DNA from: Calliopsis andreniformis | Lineage: Eukaryota > Arthropoda > Insecta > Hymenoptera > Andrenidae | DNA length: 64,000 bases | Assembly: GCF_051401765.1 (NCBI RefSeq) | Contig: NW_027480450.1 | Location: 1,426,001 to 1,490,000 of the forward strand | Reading direction: 5' to 3' | Shown here: positions 1 to 14,260 of the stretch, piece after piece | Position numbering within the stretch: position 1 is the stretch's first letter | How the letters are laid out: each line of letters starts with the position of its first letter | Position numbers and translations under genes: made by a program | The notes under the pieces: generated by a model | Seen by the model: the letters and a program-made list of their open reading frames with translations, nothing else | The model's database searches: none | What the model was told of the DNA's origin: nothing

Positions 1-3000
1 CTCAATCCTGAATCCTCAATACCCAATCTTTAATCCTCAATCCTCAGTCCTCAAACCACAATTCTGAAACCTCAATCCTGGATCCTCAATCTTCAATCCT
101 CAATCTCCAACCCTCAATCTTCAATCCTCAATCCTCAATCCTCAATCCTCAATCTTCAATCCTCAATACTCAATATTCAATCCTCTATCCTCAATCCTCA
201 ATCCTCAATCCTCAATCCTCAATCCTCAATCCTCAATCCTCAATTTTCAATCCTCAATACTCAATCTGCAATCCTCAATCCTCAATACCTCAATCCTCAA
301 TCCTCATTCTTCAATCCTCAGTACCGAATCCACAATCTTCAATCCTGAATCCTCAATCCTCAATTCTCAGTCCTGAATCCTCAATCCTGAATCCTCAAGC
401 TTCAGCCCTCAGTCCTCAACAATCAGTTGTCAATCCCCAATCGTCAATAGAATATCCTCAATTCACAGTTTTCAATACTCATTACTCAATTTGCAATCTT
501 CAGATCTCTATCCACAAACATCAATTCTCATCACTCAACCCTCAATACTCAGTCACCAATCCTCAAGCTTCAAACCTAAATCCCCAATCCTCAATCATCA
601 GTCCTCAATCTTCAATCCTCAATACTCAATCTTCAATCCTCAACCCTCAATCCTCAATCCTCAATCACCAATCCTCAATCCTCAATCCTCAATCCTCTAT
701 CGTCAATCTTCAATCCTCAATCCTCAATCCTCAATCCTCAGTCCCCAAACCTCAATCCTGAATCCTCAATCCTGAATCCTCAATCTTCGGCCCTCAGTCC
801 TCAACAATCAGTTGGCAATCCTCAATCCTCAATAGAATATCCTCAGTTCAGAGCTTTCAATTCGCAATACTCAATCTGCAATCTTCAAATCTCTATCCAC
901 AAACTACAATTCACATCACTCAACACTCAACACTCAGTCCCCAATCCTGAATCTTCAATCCTCAATCCTCAATCCTCAATTCTCAATCCTCAACCCTCAG
1001 TCCTCAGTCCTTAAGCCTCAATCCTCAGCCCTCGGCCCTCATCCTCAATCCTCAATCCTCAATCCTCAATCCTCAACCTTCAATCCTCAATACTCAATCT
1101 GCAATCCTCAAATCTCTATCCACAAACATCAATTCTCATCACTCAACCCTCAACGCTCAGTCCCCAATCCTCAATCTTCAGTCCTCAATCCTTAATCCTC
1201 AATCGTCAATCTTCAACCTTCAATCCTCAATGCTCAATCTTCAATCGTCAATCCTCAATACTCAATCTTCAATCCTCAAATCTCAACCCTCAATCCTCGA
1301 TCCTGAACCCTCAATCCTCAATCTTCAATCCTCAATACTCAATCTTCAACCCTCAATCCTCAATCCTCAATCCTAAATCCTCATTCTTCAATCCTCAATA
1401 CCCAATCCTCAATCTTCAATACTCAATCCTCAATCCTCAATCCTCAATCCTCAATCCTCAATCCTCAATCCTCAATCCTCAATCCTTAATACTCAATCCT
1501 CAATCCTCAATCATCAATACTCAATACTCAATCTTCAATCCTCAATCCTCAATCCTCAATTCTCAATCCTCAATCCTCAATCCTCAGAACTCAAACATCA
1601 ATACTCAACCCTCAGTCCTCGTCCTGAATCCACAACACTCAATCCTCAATCCTCAATCTTCAATCATCAATATTCAATCTTCAACACTCAATCCTCAATC
1701 CTCAATACTCAATCCTCAATCTTCAATCCTCAATACTCAATCTTCAATCCTCAATCCTCAGTCCTCAAACCTCAACTCTGAATCCTCAACCCTGAATCCT
1801 CAATCTTCAGCCCTGAGTCCTCAACAAACAGTTGTCAATCCTCAGTCCTCAACAGAATATCATCAATTCACAGTTTTCAATACTCAATACTCAATCTGCA
1901 ATCCTCAAATCTCTATCCACAAACATCAATTCTCATCACTCAACCCTCAACGCTCAGTCCCCAATCCTCAATCTTCAATCCTCAATCCCCAATCCTCAAT
2001 CGTCAATCTTCAATACTCAATCCTCAATCCTCAATCTTCAATCCTCAATACTCAATCCTCAATCCTCAATCCTCAATCCTCATTCTTCAATTCTCAATAC
2101 CCAATCCACAATCTTCAATCCTCAATCCTCAATCCTCAATTCTCAATCCTCAACCCTCAACCCTCAGACCGCAAACATTAATACTCACACCTCAGTCCTC
2201 GTCCTCAGTCCACAACCCTCAATACTCAATCCTCAATCTTCAAGCATCAATATTCAATATTCAATCCTCAATCCTCAATCCTCAATCCTCAATCCTCAAT
2301 CCTCAATGTTCAATCCTCAATACCCAATCCTCAATCTTCAATCGTCAATCCTCAATCCTCAATCCTCAATCCTCAATCCTCAATCCTTAATCCTCAATCC
2401 TGTATCCTCAATCTTCAGCCCTGAGTCCTCAACAGTCAGTTGTCAATCCTCAGTTACCAACAGAATATCCTCAATTCACAGTTTTCAATACTCAATACTC
2501 AATCTGCAATCCTCAAATCTCTATCCACAAACATCAATTCTCATCACTCAACCCTCAACGCTCAGTCCCCAATCCTCAATCTTCAATCCTCAATCCTCAA
2601 TCCTCAATCGTCAATCTTCAACCTTCAATCCTCAATACTCAATCTTCAATCCTCAGACCCCAATCCTCAATCCTCGATCCTCAATCCTCAATCCTCAATC
2701 TTCAACCTCAATACTCAATCTTCAATACTCAATCCTCAATCCTCAATCCTCAATCCTCATTCTTGAATCCTCAATACCCAATCCACAATCTTCAATCCTC
2801 AGTCCTCAATCCTCAATTCTCAATCCTCAATCCTCAACCCTCAGACCGCAAACATTAATACTCAAACCTCAGCCCTCGTTCTCAATCCACAACCCTCAAT
2901 CCTCAATCCTTAATCTTCAATCATCAATATTCAATCTTCAATCCTCAATCCTCAATACTCAATCCTCAATGCTCAATCCTCAATGTTCAATCCTCAATAC

Positions 3001-3280
3001 CCAATCCTGAATCTTCAATCCTCAATCCTCAATCCTCAATCCTCAATCCTCAATCCTCAATCCTCAATCCTTAATCCTCAATCCTCAATCCTCAATCATC
3101 AATCCTCAATACACAATCCTCAATGTTCAATCCTCAATACCCAATCCTCAATCTTCAATCCTCAATCCTCAATCCTCAATCCTCAATCCTCAATCCTCAA
3201 TCCTCAATCCTTAATCCTCAATCCTCAATCCACAATCATCAATACTCAATACACAATCTTCAATCCTCAATCCACAATCC

Positions 3281-5180
3281 TCAAACCTCAATTCTCAATC
3301 CTCAATCCTCAATCATCAGACCTCAAACCTCAATCCTCAACCCTCAGCCCTCATCCTCAATCCTCAATCTTCAATCCTCAATCCTCAATCCTCAATCCTC
3401 AATCTTCAATCCTCAATTCTCAATCCTCAATCTTCAATCCTCAATACTCAATCCTCAATCCTCAATCCTCAATCCTCATTCTTCAATTCTCAATACCCAA
3501 TCCACAATCTTCAATCCTCAATCCTCAATCCTCAATTCTCAATCCTCAATCCTCAACCCTCAGACCGCAAACATTAATACTCAAACCTCAGTCCTCGTCC
3601 TCAGTCCACAACCCTCAATACTCAATCCTCAATCTTCAAGCATCAATATTCAATATTCAATCCTCAATCCTCAATCCTCAATCCCCAATCCTCAATCCTC
3701 AATGTTCAATCCTCAATACCCAATCCTCAATCTTCAATCCTCAATCCTCAATCCTCAATCATCAATCCTCAATCCTCAATCCTCAATCCTCAATCCTTAA
3801 TCCTCAATCCTGAATCCTCAACCTTCAGCCCTGAGTCCTCAACAATCAGTTGTCAATCCTCAGTCACCAACAGAATATCCTCAATTCACAGTTTTCAGTA
3901 CTCAATACTCAATCTGCAATCCTCAAATCTCTATCCACAAACATCAATTCTCATCACTCAACCCTCAACGCTCAGTCCCCAATCCTCAATCTTCAATCCT
4001 CAATCCTCAATCCTCAATCGTCAATCTTCAATCTTCAATCCTCAATACTCAATCTTCAATCCTCAATCCTCAATCCTCAATCATCAATCCTCAATCCTCA
4101 ATCGTCATCCTTCAATCCTCAATACTCAATCTTCAACCCTCAATCCTCAATCCTCAATCCTCAATCCTCATTCTTCAATCCTCAATACCCAATCCTCAAT
4201 CTTCAATCCTCAATCCTTAATCCTCAATTCTCAAACCTCAATTCTCAATCCTCAATCCTCAATCATCAGACCTCAAACCTCAATCCTCAACCCTCAGCCC
4301 TCATCCTCAATCCTCAATCTTCAATCCTCAATCCTCAATCCTCAATCCTCAATCTTCAATCCTCAATTCTCAATCCTCAATCTTCAATCCTCAATACTCA
4401 ATCCTCAATCCTCAATCCTCAATCCTCATTCTTCAATTCTCAATACCCAATCCACAATCTTCAATCCTCAATCCTCAATCCTCAATTCTCAATCCTCAAT
4501 CCTCAACCCTCAGACCGCAAACATTAATACTCAAACCTCAGTCCTCGTCCTCAGTCCACAACCCTCAATACTCAATCCTCAATCTTCAAGCATCAATATT
4601 CAATATTCAATCCTCAATCCTCAATCCTCAATCCCCAATCCTCAATCCTCAATGTTCAATCCTCAATACCCAATCCTCAATCTTCAATCCTCAATCCTCA
4701 ATCCTCAATCATCAATCCTCAATCCTCAATCCTCAATCCTCAATCCTTAATCTTCAATCCTGAATCCTCAATCTTCAGCCCTGAGTCCTCAACAATCAGT
4801 TGTCAATCCTCAGTCACCAACAGAATATCCTCAATTCACAGTTTTCAGTACTCAATACTCAATCTGCAATCCTCAAATCTCTATCCACAAACATCAATTC
4901 TCATCACTCAACCCTCAACGCTCAGTCCCCAATCCTCAATCTTCAATCCTCAATCCTCAATCCTCAATCGTCAATCTTCAATCTTCAATCCTCAATACTC
5001 AATCTTCAATCCTCAATCCTCAATCCTCAATCATCAATCCTCAATCCTCAATCGTCATCCTTCAATCCTCAATACTCAATCTTCAACCCTCAATCCTCAA
5101 TCCTCAATCCTCAATCCTCATTCTTCAATCCTCAATACCCAATCCTCAATCTTCAATCCTCAATCCTCAATCCTCAATTC
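3281..5180 (+). repeat. 950-bp higher-order unit, two tandem copies
   Basis: The segment 3,281-4,230 is followed directly by a near-identical copy at 4,231-5,180. Box A starts (3,844 and 4,794) and element E (near 3,562 and 4,512) recur at exactly 950 bp. Homology ends near 5,181, where the second copy continues with a different heptamer order. Because 950 is not a multiple of seven, each copy carries net phase slips inside it that are inherited along with the unit. Related but more diverged spacings occur upstream (box A at 1,826 and 2,434). Confidence 0.85.
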
Positions 5181-5600
5181 TCAACCCTCAACCCTCAGTC
5201 CTCAGTCCTTAAAACTCAATCCTCAGCCATCAGCCCTCATCCTCAATCCTCAATCCTCAATGTTCAATCCTCAATCTTCAATCCTCAATACTCAATCTTC
5301 AATCCTCAATACTCAATCTTCAATCCCCGATCCTCAATCCTCAATCCTCAATCATCAGACCTCAAACATCAATACTCAACACTCAGTCCTCGTCCTCAAT
5401 CCACAGGCCTCAATACTCAATCCTCAATCTTCAATCCTCAATCCTCAATCCTCAATCCACAATCCTCAATCCTCAATCTTCAATCCTCAATACCTAATCT
5501 TCAATCCTCAATCCTCAGTCCCCAATCCTTTATCTTCAATCCTCAGTCCCTAATCCTCAATCTTCAATCCTCAATCCTCAATCCTCAATCCTCAATCCTC
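4240..5600 (+). repeat. Left copy of a dispersed 1.36-kb duplication
   Basis: This block recurs at 11,930-13,290 with an offset of 7,690 bp. Shared landmarks are element E (near 4,512 and 12,202), box A (4,794 and 12,484) and a run with CCCCGATCC and a CTTTATC variant (near 5,330 and 13,020, and near 5,528 and 13,218). The block includes the second copy of the 950-bp tandem unit, so it was copied after that unit formed, or it was the donor for it. Confidence 0.8.
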
Positions 5601-6253
5601 AATCCTCAATCTTCAATCCTCAATACTCAATCTTCAATCCTCAGTCCTCAATACTCAATCCTCAATCCTCAAACCTCAATCCTCAATCCTCAATCTTCAA
5701 TCCTCAATACTCAATCTTCAATCCTCAATCCTCAATTCTCAATCCTCAATACTCAATCCCTAATCGTCAACCCTCAATCCCCAATCCTCAATCTACAATC
5801 CTCAATACTCAATCTTCTATCCTCAATCCTCAATCCTCAATCCTCAATCCTCAATCCTCAGCCCTCAATTCTCAACCTTCGATCCTCAATACACAATCTT
5901 CAATCCTCAATCCTCAATACCCAATCCACAATCTTCAGTCCTCAGTCCTCAATCCTCAATTCTCAATCCGCAATCCTCAACCCTCAGACCGCAAACATTA
6001 ATACTCAAACCTCAGCCCTCGTCCTCAATCCACAACCCTCAATCCTCAATCCTTAATCTTCAATCATCAATATTCAATCTTCAATCCTCAATCCTCAATA
6101 CTCAATCCCCAATCCTCAATGTTCAATCCTCAATACCCAATCCTCAATCTTCCATCCTCAATCCTCAATCCTCAATCCTCAATCCTCAGTCCTCAAACCT
6201 CAATCCTGAATCCTCAATCCTGAAACCTCAATCTTCAGCCCTGAGTCCTCAAC

Positions 6254-7686
6254 AGTCAGTTGTCAATCCTCAGTCCTCAACAGAATATCCTCAATTCACA
6301 GTTTTCAATACTCAATACTCAATCGGCAATCCTCAAATCTCTATCCACAAACATCAATTCTCATCACTCAACCCTCAACGCTCGGTCCCCAATCCTCAGT
6401 CTTCAACCCTCAATCCTCAATCCTCAATCGTCAATCTTCAATCTTCAATCCTCAATACAGAATCTTCAATCCTTAATCCTCAATCCTCAATCATCAATCC
6501 TCAATCCTCAATTGTCAGTCTTCAATCCTCAATACTCAATCTTCAATCCTCAATCCTCAATCCTCAATCCTCAATCCTCATTCTACAATCCTCAATTCCC
6601 AATCCTCAATCTTCAATCCTCAATCCTCAATCCTCAATTCTCAGTCCTCAACCCTCAGTCCTCAGTCCTTAAGCCTCAATCCTCAGCCCTCGGCCCTCAT
6701 CCTCAATCCTCAATCCTCAATCCTCAATCCTCAACCTTCAATCCTCAATACTCAATCTGCAATCCTCAAATCTCTATCCACAAACATCAATTCTCATAAC
6801 TCAACCCTCAACGCTCAGTCCCCAATCATCAATCTTCAGTCCTCAATCCTCAATCCTCAATCCTCAATCCTCAATCCTCAATCCTCAATCCTCAATCCTT
6901 AATCCTCAATCCTCAATCATCAATCATCAATCCTCAATACACAATCCTCAATGTTCAATCCTCAATACCCAATCCTCAATCTTCAATCCTCAATCCTCAA
7001 TCCTCAATCCTCAATCCTCAATCGTCAATCCTCAATCCTTAATCCTCAATCCTCAATCCTCAATCATCAATCCTCAATACACAATCTTCAATCCTCAATC
7101 CACAATCCTCAATCCTCAATCCTCAATCCTCAATCCTCAATCCTCCATCCTTAATCCTCAATCCTCAATCATCAATCATCAATCCTCAATGCACAATCTT
7201 CAATCCTCAATCCACAATCCTCAATCCCCAATCCTCAATCCACAATGTTCAATCCTCAATCCTCAATCGTCATCCTTCAATCCTCAATACTCAATCTTCA
7301 ACCCTCAATCCTCAATCCTCAATCCTCAATCCTCATTCTTCAATCCTCAATACCCAATCCTCAATCTTCAATCCTCAATCCTCAATCCTCAATTCTCAAT
7401 CCACAATCCTCAACCCTCAGACCGCAAACATTAATACTCAAACCTCAGCCCTCGTCCTCAATCCACAACCCTCAATCCTCAATCCTTAATCTTCAATCAT
7501 CAATATTCAATCTTCAATCCTCAATCCTCAATACTCAATCCCCAATCCTCAATGTTCAATCCTCAATACCCAATCCTCAATCTTCCATCCTCAATCCTCA
7601 ATCCTCAATCCTCAATCCTCAGTCCTCAAACCTCAATCCTGAATCCTCAATCCTGAAACCTCAATCTTCAGCCCTGAGTCCTCAAC
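6254..7686 (+). repeat. 1433-bp unit leading into the 1140-bp array
   Basis: Box A at 6,254 and the roughly 540 bases after it match the sequence from box A at 7,687 almost base for base. This includes the CGCTCGGTCCCC ending and the CCTCGGC-CCTCAT phase slip. The distance is 1,433 bp rather than 1,140 because extra heptamers, including element E near 7,418, lie in the second half. I read this as an older relative of the 1,140-bp unit that follows. Confidence 0.7.
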
Positions 7687-10600
7687 AGTCAGTTGTCAAT
7701 CCTCAGTCCTCAACAGAATATCCTCAATTCACAGTTTTCAATACTCAATACTCAATCTGCAATCCTCAAATCTCTATCCACAAACATCAATTCTCATCAC
7801 TCAACCCTCAACGCTCGGTCCCCAATCCTCAGTCTTCAACCCTCAATCCTCAATCCTCAATCGTCAATCTTCAATCTTCAATCCTCAATACACAATCTTC
7901 AATCCTTAGTCCTCAATCCTCAATCATCAATCCTCAATCCTCAATGGTCAGTCTTCAATCCTCAATACTCAATCTTCAATCCTCAATCCTCAATCCTCAA
8001 TCCTCAATCCTCATTCTACAATCCTCAATTCCCAATCCTCAATCTTCAATCCTCAATCCTCAATCCTCAATTCTCAATCCTCAACCCTCAGTCCTCAGTC
8101 CTTAAGCCTCAATCCTCAGCCCTCGGCCCTCATCCTCAATCCTCAATCCTCAATCCTCAATCCTCAACCTTCAATCCTCAATACTCAATCTGCAATCCTC
8201 AAATCTCTATCCACAAACATCAATTCTCATAACTCAACCCTCAACGCTCAGTCCCCAATCCTCAATCTTCAGTCCTCAATCCTCAATCCTCAATCCTCAA
8301 TCCTCAATCCTCAATCCTCAATCCTCAATCCTTAATCCTCAATCCTCAAACCTCAATCATCAATCCTCAATACACAATCCTCAATGTTCAATCCTCAATA
8401 CCCAATCCTCAATCTTCAATCCTCAATCCTCAATCCTCAATCCTCAATCCTCAATCCTCAATCCTCAATCCTTAATCCTCAATCGTCAATCCTCAACCAT
8501 CAATCCTCAATACACAATCTTCAATCCTCAATCCACGATCCTCAATCCTCAATCCTCAATCCTCAATCCTCAATCCTCAATCCTCCATCCTTAATCCTCA
8601 ATCCTCAATCATCAATCATCAATCCTCAATGCACAATCTTCAATCCTCAATCCACAATCCTCAATCCCAAATCCTCAATCCTCAATGTTCAATCCTCAAT
8701 ACCCAATCCTCAATCTTCAATCCTCAATCCTCAATCCTCGATCATCAATCCTCAATCCTCAATCCTCAATCCTCAATCCTTAATCCTCAATCCTGAATCC
8801 TCAATCTTCAGCCCTGAGTCCTCAACAATCAGTTGTCAATCCTCAGTCACCAACAGAATATCCTCAATTCACAGTTTTCAGTACTCAATACTCAATCTGC
8901 AATCCTCAAATCTCTATCCACAAACATCAATTCTCCTCACTCACCCCTCAACGCTCGGTCCCCAATCCTCAGTCTTCAACCCTCAATCCTCAATCCTCAA
9001 TCGTCAATCTTCAATCTTCAATCCTCAATACACAATCTTCAATCCTTAATCCTCAATCCTCAATCATCAATCCTCAATCCTCAATGGTCAGTCTTCAATC
9101 CTCAATACTCAATCTTCAATCCTCAATCCTCAATCCTCAATCCTCAATCCTCATTCTACAATCCTCAATTCCCAATCCTCAATCTTCAATCCTCAATCCT
9201 CAATCCTCAATTCTCAATCCTCAACCCTCAGTCCTCAGTCCTTAAGCCTCAATCCTCAGCCCTCGGCCCTCATCCTCAATCCTCAATCCTCAATCCTCAA
9301 TCCTCAACCTTCAATCCTCAATACTCAATCTGCAATCCTCAAATCTCTATCCACAAACATCAATTCTCATAACTCAACCCTCAACGCTCAGTCCCCAATC
9401 CTCAATCTTCAGTCCTCAATCCTCAATCCTCAATCCTCAATCCTCAATCCTCAATCCTCAATCCTCAATCCTTAATCCTCAATCCTCAATCCTCAATCAT
9501 CAATCCTCAATACACAATCCTCAATGTTCAATCCTCAATACCCAATCCTCAATCTTCAATCCTCAATCCTCAATCCTCAATCCTCAATCCTCAATCCACA
9601 ATCCTCAATCCTTAATCCTCAATCCTCAATCCTCAATCATCAATCCTCAATACACAATCTTCAATCCTCAATCCACAATCCTCAATCCTCAATCCTCAAT
9701 CCTCAATCCTCAATCCTCAATCCTCCATCCTTAATCCTCAATCCTCAATCATCAATCATCAATCCTCAATGCACAATCTTCAATCCTCAATCCACAATCC
9801 TCAATCCCAAATCCTCAATCCTCAATGTTCAATCCTCAATACCCAATCCTCAATCTTCAATCCTCAATCCTCAATCCTCGATCATCAATCCTCAATCCTC
9901 AATCCTCAATCCTCAATCCTTAATCCTCAATCCTGAATCCTCAATCTTCAGCCCTGAGTCCTCAACAATCAGTTGTCAATCCTCAGTCACCAACAGAATA
10001 TCCTCAATTCACAGTTTTCAGTACTCAATACTCAATCTGCAATCCTCAAATCTCTATCCACAAACATCAATTCTCATCACTCACCCCTCAACGCTCGGTC
10101 CCCAATCCTCAGTCTTCAACCCTCAATCCTCAATCCTCAATCGTCAATCTTCAATCTTCAATCCTCAATACACAATCTTCAATCCTTAATCCTCAATCCT
10201 CAATCATCAATCCTCAATCCTCAATGGTCAGTCTTCAATCCTCAATACTCAATCTTCAATCCTCAATCCTCAATCCTCAATCCTCAATCCTCATTCTACA
10301 ATCCTCAATTCCCAATCCTCAATCTTCAATCCTCAATCCTCAATCCTCAATTCTCAATCCTCAACCCTCAGTCCTCAGTCCTTAAGCCTCAATCCTCAGC
10401 CCTCGGCCCTCATCCTCAATCCTCAATCCTCAATCCTCAATCCTCAACCTTCAATCCTCAATACTCAATCTGCAATCCTCAAATCTCTATCCACAAACAT
10501 CAATTCTCATAACTCAACCCTCAACGCTCAGTCCCCAATCCTCAATCTTCAGTCCTCAATCCTCAATCCTCAATCCTCAATCCTCAATCCTCAATCCTCA

Positions 10601-10950
10601 ATCCTCAATCCTTAATCCTCAATCCTCAATCCTCAATCATCAATCCTCAATACACAATCCTCAATGTTCAATCCTCAATACCCAATCCTCAATCTTCAAT
10701 CCTCAATCCTCAATCCTCAATCCTCAATCCTCAATCCACAATCCTCAATCCTTAATCCTCAATCCTCAATCCTCAATCATCAATCCTCAATACACAATCT
10801 TCAATCCTCAATCCACAATCCTCAATCCTCAATCCTCAATCCTCAATCCTCAATCCTCAATCCTCCATCCTTAATCCTCAATCCTCAATCATCAATCATT
10901 AATCCTCAATGCACAATCTTCAATCCTCAATCCACAATCCTCAATCCTCA
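7687..10950 (+). repeat. 1140-bp higher-order unit, nearly three tandem copies
   Basis: Copies start at box A 7,687, 8,827 and 9,967, exactly 1,140 bp apart. The third departs from the pattern near 10,950. The copies share rare variants such as CCTCGGC, CATTCTACAATCC, TCCTCCATCC and CAATGCACAATC. The length 1,140 is 163 heptamers minus one base. That fits the single 6-base unit CCTCAT seen after CCTCGGC in each copy (for example near 8,130). The first copy has a different left flank (the 6.2-kb type), which marks the exchange point. Confidence 0.9.
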
Positions 10951-11929
10951 ATTCTCAATCCTCAATCCTCAATCCTCAATCCTCAATCCTCAATCCCCAA
11001 TCTTCAATCCTCAATTCTCAATCCTCAATCTTCAATCCTCAATACTCAATCCTCAATCCTCAATCCTCAATCCTCACTCTTCAATTCTCAATACCCAATC
11101 CACAATCTTCAATCCTCAGTCCTCAATCCTCAATCGTCAATCTTCAATCTTCAATCCTCAATACTCAATCTTCAATCCTCAGACCCCAATCCTCAATCTT
11201 CAATCCTCAATTCTCAATCCTCAATCCTCAATCCTCGATCCTCAATATTCAATATTCAATCCTCAATACTCAATCTTCAATCCTGAATACTCAACCCTCA
11301 ATCCTCGATCCTCAATCCTCAATGCTCAATCTTCAATCCTCCATACTCAATCTTCAATACTCAATCCTCAATCCTCAATCCTCAATCCTCATTCTTCAGT
11401 CCTCAATACCCAATCCACAATCTTCAATCCTCAGTCCTCAATCCTCAATTCTCAATCCTCAATCCTCAACCCTCAGACCGCAAACATTAATACTCAAACC
11501 TCAGCCCTCGTCCTCAATCCACAACCCTCAATCCTCAATCCTTAATCTTCAATCATCAATATTCAATCTTCAATCCTCAATACCCAATACTCAATCCTCA
11601 ATGCTCAATCCTCAATGTTCAATCCTCAATACCCAATCCTCAATCTTCAATCCTCAATCCTCAATCCTCAATCCTCAATCCTCAATCCTCAATCTTCAAT
11701 CCTCAATCCTTAATCCTCAATCCTCAATCCTCAATCATCAATCCTCAATACACAATCCTCAATGTTTAATCCTCAATACCCAATCCTCAATCTTCAATCC
11801 TCAATCCTCAATCCTCAATCCTCAATCCTCAATCCTCAATCCTCAATCCTTAATCCTCAATCCTCAATCCTCAATCATCAATCCTCAATACACAATCTTC
11901 AATCCTCAATCCACAATCCTCAATCCTCA

Positions 11930-13290
11930 ATTCTCAATCCTCAATCCTCAATCATCAGCACCTCAAACCTCAATCCTCAACCCTCAGCCCTCATCCTCAA
12001 TCCTCAATCTTCAATCCCCAATCCTCAATCCTCAATCCTCAATCTTCAATCCTCAATTCTCAATCCTCAATCTTCAATCCTCAATACTCAATTCTCAATC
12101 CTCAATCCTCAATCCTCAATCTTCAATTCTCAATACCCAATCCACAATCTTCAATCCTCAATCCTCAATCCTCAATTCTCAATCCTCAATCCTCAACCCT
12201 CAGACCGCAAACATTAATACTCAAACCTCAGTCCTCGTCCTCAGTCCACAACCCTCAATACTCAATCCTCAATCTTCAAGCATCAATATTCAATATTCAA
12301 TCCTCAATCCTCAATCCTCAATCCTCAATCCTCAATCCTCAATGTTCAATCCTCAATACGCAATCCTCAATCTTCAATCCTCAATCCTCAATCCTCAATC
12401 ATCAATCCTCAATCCTCAATCCTCAATCCTCAATCCTTAATCCTCAATCCTGAATCCTCAATCTTCAGCCCTGAGTCCTCAACAATCAGTTGTCAATCCT
12501 CAGTCACCAACAGAATATCCTCAATTCATAGTATTCAATACTCAATACTCAATCTGCAATCCTCAAATCTCTATCCACAAACATCAATTCTCATCACTCT
12601 ACCCTCAACGCTCAGTCCCCAATCCTCAATCTTCAATCCTCAATCCTCAATCCTCAATCGTCAATCTTCAATCTTCAATCCTCAATACTCAATCTTCAAT
12701 CCTCAATCCTCAATCCTCAATCATCAATCCTCAATCCTCAATCGTCATCATTCTATCCTCAATACACAATCTTCAACCCTCAATCCTCAATCCTCAATCC
12801 TCAATCCTCATTCTTCAATCCTCTATACCCAATCCTCAATCTTCAATCCTCAATCCTCAATCCTCAATTCTCAACCATCAACCCTCAGTCCTCAGTCCTT
12901 AAACCTCAATCCTCAGCCATCAGCCCTCATCCTCAATCCTCAATCCTCAATGTTCAATCCTCAATCTTCAATCCTCAATACTCAATCTTCAATCCTCAAT
13001 ACTCAATCTTCAATCCCCGATCCTCAATCCTCAATCCTCAATCATCAGACCTCAAACATCAATACTCAACACTCAGTCCTCGTCCTCAATCCACAGCCCT
13101 CAATACTCAATCCTCAATCTTCAATCCTCAATCCTCAATCCTCAATCCTCAATCCTCAATCCTCAATCTTCAATCCTCAATACCTAATCTTCAATCCTCA
13201 ATCCTCAGTCCCCAATCCTTTATCTTCAATCCTCAGTCCCTAATCCTCAATCTTCAATCCTCAATCCTCAATCCTCAATCCTCAATCCTC
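11930..13290 (+). repeat. Right copy of the dispersed 1.36-kb duplication
   Basis: This is a copy of 4,240-5,600. Near 11,958 it has one extra base (CAGCACC where the other copy has CAGACC), which shifts the offset from 7,689 to 7,690. Scattered substitutions occur, for example CAATTCATAG in place of CAATTCACAG within box A at 12,484. The block is bordered by shorter rearranged pieces of the same heptamer variants. Confidence 0.8.
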
Positions 13291-13599
13291 AATCCTCAAT
13301 CGTCAATCCTCAATACTCAATCTTCAATCCTCAGTCCTCAATCCTCAATCCTCAATCCTTAATCTTCAATCATCAATATTCAATCTTCAATCCTCAATCC
13401 TCAATACTCAATCCTCAATCCTCAATCCTCAATGTTCAATCCTCATTCTTCAATCCTCAATACCCAATCCTCAGTCTTCAATCCTCAATCCTCAATCCTC
13501 AATTCTCAACCCTCAACCCTCAGTCCTCAGTCCGTAAACCTCAATCCTCAGCCATCAGCCCTCATCCTCAATCCTCAATCCTCAATCTTCAATCCTCAA

Positions 13600-14260
13600 T
13601 CTTCAATCCTCAATACTCAATCTTCAATCCTCAATACTCAATCTTCAATCCCCGATCCTCAATCCTCAATCCTCAATCATCAGACCTCAAACATCAATAC
13701 TCAACCCTCAGTCCTCGTCCTCAATCCACAGCCCTCAATACTCAATCCTCAATCTTCAATCCTCAATCCTCAATCCTCAATCCTGAATCCTCAATGTTCA
13801 ATCCTCAATCCTCAGAACTCAAACATCAATACTCAACCCTCAGTCCTCGTCCTGAATCCACAACACTCAATCCTCAATCCTCAATCTTCAATCATCAATA
13901 TTCAATCTTCAATCCTCAATCCTCAATACTCAATCCTCAATCCTCAATCCCCAATGTTCAATCCTCAATACCCAATCCTCAATCTTCAATCCTCAATACT
14001 CAATCTTCAATCCTCAATACTCAATCTTCAATCCCCGATCCTCAATCCTCAATCCTCAATCATCAGACCTCAAACATCAATACTCAACCCTCAGTCCTCG
14101 TCCTCAATCCACAGCCCTCAATACTCAATCCTCAATCTTCAATCCTCAATCCTCAATCCTCAATCCTCAATCCTCAATGTTCAATCCTCAATCCTCAGAA
14201 CTCAAACATCAATACTCAACCCTCAGTCCTCGTCCTGAATCCACAACACTCAATCCTCAA
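13600..14260 (+). repeat. 383-bp local duplication carrying element E
   Basis: Two alternating forms of element E (one with CCTCAATCCACAGC, one with CCTGAATCCACAAC) occur near 13,681 and 13,812 and again near 14,064 and 14,196. The repeat distance is 383 bp, measured between the AATGTTC variants at 13,794 and 14,177. Between the copies the order of the rare variant CCCCGATCC is kept. The array continues without unique sequence on either side. Confidence 0.7.
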
